Below, in pieces: positions 33,311 to 37,561 of a DNA stretch of 37,561 nucleotides. The DNA lies in contig NZ_LR734865.1 in NCBI RefSeq assembly GCF_900010725.2, forward strand, positions 87,971 to 125,531, written 5' to 3'. Position 1 is the first letter of the stretch; each line of letters opens with the position of its first letter. A program made the position numbers and the translations under genes. Below the pieces are notes generated by a model. That model was not told the DNA's origin. It did not search any database and saw nothing but the letters and a program-made list of their open reading frames with translations. This stretch comes from Planktothrix serta PCC 8927 (lineage in GTDB: Bacteria; Cyanobacteriota; Cyanobacteriia; Cyanobacteriales; Microcoleaceae).

Positions 33311-34186
33311 CTACGATTCGGAATCAATGGCAGTATAATGTTGTAATCCATTAATTAATACCACTAATAAACCCAGCATACACGCTGAATATAAATCTCC
33401 TCCCCAACCTTCATGCAGCCATGAGAATAACCCATTTTGACCCGTTCCATGAAACAGTGCTAACAGGGTGTTGCGAATAATATTAGCAACAATGCTGATT
33501 AAAGCCGCACTCACTAAGAAAAAAATACTGAGATTTCTGTTAGCCAAAAGTCCCGTCCAATACAGTAACATTAATCCCACATAGAGACTGGTAAATAACA
33601 TTTTTAACCCCGCACAGTGGGGGGCTACTTCAACAATCTGATCATTCACAAACAGATAAATTTGTTCTACGCTAACATCTAAATTAAATTGGGTGAGAAC
33701 AAATCCGGCAACCTGAGCAATAAATTTCTGCAAGGGTAATGCGAAGGGTTCTATTAAATAGGGTAAATGATTGGGTGTTGCCAGTAAGACAAAAATCAAG
33801 GCTATTCCCATTAATTTTAAACCGGAAATTCCCTTAAAATGGATACAAAGTCCGGTCAACATTAAAGGAAATGAAAGATTAACTAAATCCCCTAAACCAC
33901 TCCAATAAAAAATACTAGCAATTACCAGTAATACCAGCCCTAATGGATGGTTCATATTCGGTAACTCTTTCCATTGCTGCCGTTTTGTCCAAACAATATA
34001 AGCTGCAAAGGGTAAACCAATTAAACCATGACTAAAATATTCATGCTCGATGCCAATATTTTTATTGAGCCAGCCATCGTACCAATGAATTAAAAGCGGT
34101 GCATACAACAACACCATCAATAAAACAATAATCCAATTTAATAAATATTGTTCAATGGCGATCGGAATTTTACGATTGAGTTGCAT
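33311..34186 (-). CDS. crtB: Cyanoexosortase B
   Basis: Multi-pass transpeptidase thought to cleave PEP-CTERM-type sorting signals of exported proteins, usually coupled to exopolysaccharide loci. The catalytic set is present: Cys191 in VAPHCAGLKM, Arg238 in ANIIRNTLLA and His258 in WLHEGWGG. About eight hydrophobic helices are visible. The symbol crtB here is the exosortase name and is unrelated to phytoene synthase. It is followed by its associated EpsI-like protein. No PEP-CTERM substrate is seen in the window. Confidence 0.87.
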   Translation of the reverse strand: MQLNRKIPIAIEQYLLNWIIVLLMVLLYAPLLIHWYDGWLNKNIGIEHEYFSHGLIGLPFAAYIVWTKRQQWKELPNMNHPLGLVLLVIASIFYWSGLGDLVNLSFPLMLTGLCIHFKGISGLKLMGIALIFVLLATPNHLPYLIEPFALPLQKFIAQVAGFVLTQFNLDVSVEQIYLFVNDQIVEVAPHCAGLKMLFTSLYVGLMLLYWTGLLANRNLSIFFLVSAALISIVANIIRNTLLALFHGTGQNGLFSWLHEGWGGDLYSACMLGLLVVLINGLQHYTAIDSES

Positions 34187-34193
34187 AATTAGT

Positions 34194-34228
34194 GTTGACG
34201 GTTGACGGTTGACGGTTGACGGTTGACT
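34194..34228. repeat. Tandem GTTGACG heptamers
   Basis: Four exact GTTGACG units and a fifth (GTTGACT) lie immediately upstream of the exosortase gene, followed by C-rich CTGCTCCCC-type repeats up to 34266. Confidence 0.9.
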
Positions 34229-34266
34229 GTTCCTCTCCTCCTGCTCCCCCTGCTTCCCCTGCTCCC

Positions 34267-35424
34267 CTACGCACCAATAGCAGACTGAATGGCGGTAAAG
34301 ACGTGATTAATTTGGTTGGTTGTTACCCCTGGATACATCGGTAAGGATAAAATTTGTTGACTTAATTTTTCCGTTTGGGGGAAGTTCCCTTCTTTGTAGC
34401 CTAAATTTTGATAAGCGGGTTGAAGATGGCAAGGAATAGGATAATGAATCCCAACTTGTATTCCCTGTTCCGTGAGTTTATCTTTGAGGGTATCGCGGTC
34501 AATGGCACATTCCTCCGTTACACGAATAACATAAAGATGGTAAACATGACCATCCGCACTCTGATTTTCAATCGGAATAATACCCTTTTCTCGGAGTAAC
34601 AGAAGAGACGCATCGTATTTTTCCGCCACAAAATTGCGATCGCGGTTCCAAGTATTCAAATGGGGTAACTTAACATTCAGAATAGCAGCTTGTAAACTAT
34701 CGAGACGGCTATTCGTTCCCTGTTCGGTATGCAAGTATTTTTGAGGAGCACCATAATTTCTTAAACACCGGAGATTTTGAGCAACAGTTTCATTCTGGGT
34801 AACAACTATTCCCCCATCCCCAAAACAACCTAAATTTTTACTGGGATAAAAACTAAACGCTGCGGCTAACCCAATACTTCCCGCACAATAACTTTCTCGC
34901 TCGGCTAAGTGCGCCTGGGCTGCATCTTCAAAAATAATTAAATTATGGGCTTTCGCAAAAGCAAAGAGTTGATGAGGGGAAACCATTTGGCCATAGAGAT
35001 GTACCGGAATAATGGCTTTGGTTTTTTGAGTAACAACTTGAGCCGCTTGATTGAGATCAATTAAAGCCATACAGGGATCACAATCAACTAATACCGGAGT
35101 GGCCCCGGCGTGTAATACTCCTATCAGTGTAGCAATAAAGGTATTGGCTGGCACGAGAACTTCATCTCCCGGTTGAATTCCACAGGCTTGTAAACCGAGA
35201 GCGATCGCATCCGTTCCACAAGCCACTCCCACCCCATACCGAACCCCACAAGCTTTAGCAAAGCCGATTTCAAATTCGGTTACAGCGTGACCTAAAATAA
35301 AGTCGCCCTTATCAATCACAGCCTGGAGCGCGGCTTGAATTTCAGGTTTAAGGGGATCGTGGATTAAACTCAAATCTACAAAGGGAACAGGAGTTAGGGT
35401 GCTAGTCATATCAACCATCAGCAT
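34267..35424 (-). CDS. DegT/DnrJ/EryC1/StrS family sugar aminotransferase
   Basis: PLP enzyme that transaminates nucleotide-linked keto-sugars for polysaccharide building blocks. Motifs: ACGTDAI (68-74), FEDAAQAHLA with Asp167, and the PLP Lys196 in SFYPSKNLGCFGDGG. NYGAPQKYLH and NSRLDSLQAAIL follow, then the C-terminal IHYPIPCHLQPAY. Length is normal. Starts are possible at 35424, 35418 and 35409; the last (MTSTLTPVPF) would best match family N-termini, but none has a clear ribosome-binding site. It heads the leftward exosortase/export cluster, so its sugar is likely part of the exopolysaccharide. Confidence 0.88.
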   Translation of the reverse strand: MLMVDMTSTLTPVPFVDLSLIHDPLKPEIQAALQAVIDKGDFILGHAVTEFEIGFAKACGVRYGVGVACGTDAIALGLQACGIQPGDEVLVPANTFIATLIGVLHAGATPVLVDCDPCMALIDLNQAAQVVTQKTKAIIPVHLYGQMVSPHQLFAFAKAHNLIIFEDAAQAHLAERESYCAGSIGLAAAFSFYPSKNLGCFGDGGIVVTQNETVAQNLRCLRNYGAPQKYLHTEQGTNSRLDSLQAAILNVKLPHLNTWNRDRNFVAEKYDASLLLLREKGIIPIENQSADGHVYHLYVIRVTEECAIDRDTLKDKLTEQGIQVGIHYPIPCHLQPAYQNLGYKEGNFPQTEKLSQQILSLPMYPGVTTNQINHVFTAIQSAIGA

Positions 35425-35452
35425 ATATTGGCAAGACCAGCATAACTTAGGG

Positions 35453-35506
35453 TGTTGGCTGTTGACAGTTGATTGTTGACTGTTGGCTGTTGACTGTTGA
35501 CTGTTA
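35453..35506. repeat. GTTGACT/GTTGGCT tandem array
   Basis: About seven imperfect heptamers of GTTGACT, GTTGGCT and GTTGACA type lie upstream of the DegT-type gene. They resemble, but are not identical to, the GTTGACG array at 34194. Confidence 0.8.
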
Positions 35507-35669
35507 GCGAGCGAGGACGCTTCCCCTGCTTCCCTGCTCTAGGAGTCAAAAGGAATAGAAATTAATAGGAATAAATCTGTCAAGAGGATGGTAACAAAAC
35601 TTAGCTAAATTAGAAATAATTTGTTACATTCAAGGGAACTTGAACGCCAAATTTAACGGATATTTAATT

Positions 35670-36041
35670 ATGTTTTCTCGATTCATTCCGAAACCTCCTC
35701 CTCTAGCAGCAAAAGCGCGTGTTTATGACCTCAAAACCCGTTTGGACTGGGGCGAACCTGCATTAACTATTATTGATGTCCGTGACTTAAATAGCTTCAA
35801 TCACTGCCATATTCAAGGCGCAATTCGTATGCCTCTTGATAGTCTTCCCGAACAGGTTTTGTCGAATTTAGAACTGAACCGTGATATTTATATTTACGGC
35901 GAAAGTGATGAAAAAACGGCTGAAGCCGCAGCAAAACTTCGTGAAGTTGGATTTAAAAAAGTTGCTGAACTCATCGGAGGTTTAGCAGGATGGCAAGCCG
36001 TTGGTTATCCGGTAGAAGCAATTAGTGCAGTTGTTGGTTGA
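35670..36041 (+). CDS. Rhodanese-like protein without catalytic cysteine
   Basis: Single rhodanese fold: ALTIIDVRDLNSFNHCHIQGAIRMPL, then DIYIYGESDEKTAEAAAKL and ELIGGLAGWQAVGYPV. The active-site loop that should hold Cys has Gly (residue 77), so sulfurtransferase activity is not expected; such proteins usually serve as binding or sensing modules. Start at the ATG at 35670; the frame is open from a TTG at 35640. A strong hairpin follows. It is upstream of cysH on the same strand but 420 bases away, so operon membership is unlikely. Confidence 0.82.
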   Translation: MFSRFIPKPPPLAAKARVYDLKTRLDWGEPALTIIDVRDLNSFNHCHIQGAIRMPLDSLPEQVLSNLELNRDIYIYGESDEKTAEAAAKLREVGFKKVAELIGGLAGWQAVGYPVEAISAVVG

Positions 36042-36063
36042 CAATTGTAAATGAATCTATTTT

Positions 36064-36108
36064 TTGTTGGGCTTTATCCCTCTGAATTTTGGGGATAAAG
36101 CCCAACAA
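36064..36108 (+). terminator. Perfect 17-bp hairpin after the rhodanese gene
   Basis: TTGTTGGGCTTTATCCC (36064-36080) pairs exactly with GGGATAAAGCCCAACAA (36092-36108), with an 11-base loop, 23 bases past the stop. A T run follows after a few bases (about 36114). It acts as a terminator and may also be a dispersed repeat. Confidence 0.7.
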
Positions 36109-36461
36109 CGAAGTTTTTGAAATTAATAATAATTCTGTTTTTTTAGGGCTTTTTTCCTGGGTTTATAAATATTCAATCTTCAACTGACTCAACGTGGCGA
36201 ACATTGAAAGGGTATGATTTGGACGTCCTGACCCCAACAGGGCGAAACTTTCGATAGAATTGTTGTGGTAAAATTCAGAATAGAATCCACAAAATCTGAA
36301 ATATGAGGGTCTGGTTAGCTGTAGGGGTTTGGAAACCAAATCCGTTGCCAGGGGTTAAAAAGCACGAAAACGACTAACTCAGTTCGTCCAGTCTTAAGCC
36401 AACCCATAAGGCCCTTCATCGTCTACACTTAATCTCGATAACAAGGGAAACCAGGAAAACT
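36109..36461. other. Upstream region of cysH
   Basis: No gene is visible. Around 36321-36343 there is a copy of the GTAGGGGTTTGG repeat family. AGGAAAACT precedes the cysH ATG as ribosome-binding site. I see no riboswitch I can name. Confidence 0.45.
36321..36343 (+). repeat. Eroded member of the GTAGGGGTTTGG hairpin family
   Basis: GTAGGGGTTTGGAAACC matches the arm of the 12470-12526 hairpin but lacks the mirrored arm. TTTGG-AAA-CCAAA still forms a short stem. Confidence 0.45.
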
Positions 36462-37346
36462 ATGCCGCAATTGAATCTGACTGATCCCAATGTCAACGGG
36501 AATCTCCAATCTACATCCCCTCCCGTTACAGGCGATCGCACCCCTTCCCAACAGCACGGTGATCATCGGGATCAAGCCTCAGACCATAAGGTAGTTCAAG
36601 CCATTCAACCACTCGAACTCGATTTAGACGCTGTGAATCAGCAATTGGCTGATGCGGATGGTCTTAATGTTGTCCAGTGGGCAGCCGAAGCCTTTGGGGA
36701 GGGTTTGGTGATGAGTACCAGCTTTGGAATTCAATCGGCGGTGATGCTGCATTTAGTGACTCGTGTTGTTCCTAATATTCCGATTGTTTGGGTTGATACG
36801 GGTTATTTACCCACAGAAACTTATATTTTTGCTGAAGAGTTAACACAACGCCTCAATTTGAATTTAAAAGTCTATCAATCTCCCATCAGTCCGGCGCGAA
36901 TGGAAGCTTTACATGGCCGATTATGGGAAAAAAATGACGTCGAAGCCTTAAACTATTACGATAAAATTCGCAAAGTTGAACCGATGCAACGGGCTTTACA
37001 AGAATTAAACGCAACGGCTTGGTTAGCAGGATTACGCGCAGATCAAACCCATCATCGCAAAACCTTAAATCGAGTCATTAAACAGTCGGGGCGATACAAA
37101 GTTCATCCGATTCTCTCTTGGAATTCTAGGGATATTTATCAATATTTAACGGCCCATGATTTACCCTACCATCCCTATTTTGATCTGGGTTATACGACCG
37201 TCGGAGATTGGCATTCTAGCCGTCCATTAATGGCAACAGATGAAAATGAACGGGATACTCGTTTCCAAGGTTTAAAACAAGAATGTGGTTTACATTTACC
37301 TCAAACGGAAGAAGAAGCCAAAAGTTTGGATTCTTCTTCATTGTAA
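36462..37346 (+). CDS. cysH: Phosphoadenylyl-sulfate (PAPS) reductase
   Basis: Reduces PAPS to sulfite with thioredoxin in assimilatory sulfate reduction. [15 protein letters not shown] (about 84-98) is the nucleotide-binding loop. [24 protein letters not shown] and the C-terminal QECGLH with the catalytic Cys275 complete the family set. Cys275 is the only cysteine in the protein, so the 4Fe-4S cluster of APS reductases is absent and PAPS is the expected substrate. An N-terminal extension of about 50 polar residues precedes the core; part of it is coded by sequence with a HIP1 site. It is not a DndC, so it does not complete the Dnd-like set. Confidence 0.92.
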   Translation: MPQLNLTDPNVNGNLQSTSPPVTGDRTPSQQHGDHRDQASDHKVVQAIQPLELDLDAVNQQLADADGLNVVQWAAEAFGEGLVMSTSFGIQSAVMLHLVTRVVPNIPIVWVDTGYLPTETYIFAEELTQRLNLNLKVYQSPISPARMEALHGRLWEKNDVEALNYYDKIRKVEPMQRALQELNATAWLAGLRADQTHHRKTLNRVIKQSGRYKVHPILSWNSRDIYQYLTAHDLPYHPYFDLGYTTVGDWHSSRPLMATDENERDTRFQGLKQECGLHLPQTEEEAKSLDSSSL

Positions 37347-37477
37347 TTTGAGCATTTAATTGGGTTGGGAAGCGATCGCTTTGATGATGGTTTGATTATT
37401 TAATTGGGGTTGGGGTTGGTGCTACGGGTTGGGGATGCGATCGCACTCAATTTATATTAAAAATTTTTGATCAAATT

Positions 37478-37506
37478 GTAGGGTGCGTAAGCTCCGCGCA
37501 CGCACC
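37478..37506 (+). repeat. 29-bp dispersed repeat, copy 3
   Basis: Identical to 16177-16205 over all 29 bases. It lies about 130 bases downstream of cysH, with no gene in the final 200 bases of the window. Confidence 0.9.
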
Positions 37507-37561
37507 AATATTAAATCACCATCACAGAGACATTTATTATGCTCTCAATTGATTGTCAGCG

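Noticed and set aside
36462-37346. cysH as dndC of the Dnd-like set
   Set aside because: Has the ECGLH end and layout of assimilatory PAPS reductase, is 11 kb away and on the other strand.

Overview
The window is chromosomal DNA of a filamentous, non-picocyanobacterial cyanobacterium, most like Planktothrix or another Oscillatoriales. The evidence is AT-rich sequence with many GCGATCGC (HIP1) sites, a cyanoexosortase B locus, a CyRepA1-type replication protein and repeat families typical of this group. The genus is my inference. Core genes (aspC, hypE, purK, SRP RNA, cysH) are mixed with remnants, repeats and mobile DNA.

Layout. 1-9200 is mostly housekeeping: an M1 aminopeptidase with HEAT repeats, an Rpn/PD-(D/E)XK transposase-like protein, aspC with a possible coupled leader peptide, acylphosphatase, a membrane-anchored coiled-coil/HEAT protein, a small secreted protein and a CPBP protease. 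9270-12640 is a scarred accessory island: a 5' copy of hypE, an ArsC/Spx-like nitrogenase-associated protein, an HsdR N-terminal remnant without its catalytic E-x-K, a J-domain gene tail, a protein with two PUR-like repeats joined to a nuclease-like domain, and a MITE-like hairpin element. 12640-18050 holds a membrane-WD40-J protein, hypE, three small unknown or poorly known genes and purK. An LRAT/NC-like gene here lies between two inverted copies of a 29-bp repeat, one of which supplies the purK stop codon.

18138-25174 looks like integrated plasmid or defence DNA. It has a CyRepA1-like TOPRIM/helicase protein preceded by a three-gene set (DEAH helicase resembling the phosphorothioation-linked restriction family, a small protein, a DndD-like SMC ATPase) without dndB, dndC or dndE. 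25309-28461 holds two small proteins, the SRP RNA gene and a YciI-family gene split precisely by a complete IS200/IS605 element with tnpA and tnpB.

28477-35424 is a leftward exopolysaccharide/exosortase cluster: DegT-type sugar aminotransferase, cyanoexosortase B, its EpsI-like partner, a Wza-like outer-membrane exporter and a Wzc-like chain-length ATPase lacking a tyrosine tail. The window ends with a catalytically dead rhodanese-like protein and cysH.

The most promising unusual item is the double PUR repeat plus nuclease-like fusion at 11358-12422. Next come the reduced Dnd-like trio beside CyRepA1 and the paired remnants of the WD40-J/hypE locus. Many listed starts were moved from TTG or GTG to an internal ATG; the reason is given in each entry. 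I saw no tRNA, rRNA or CRISPR array.
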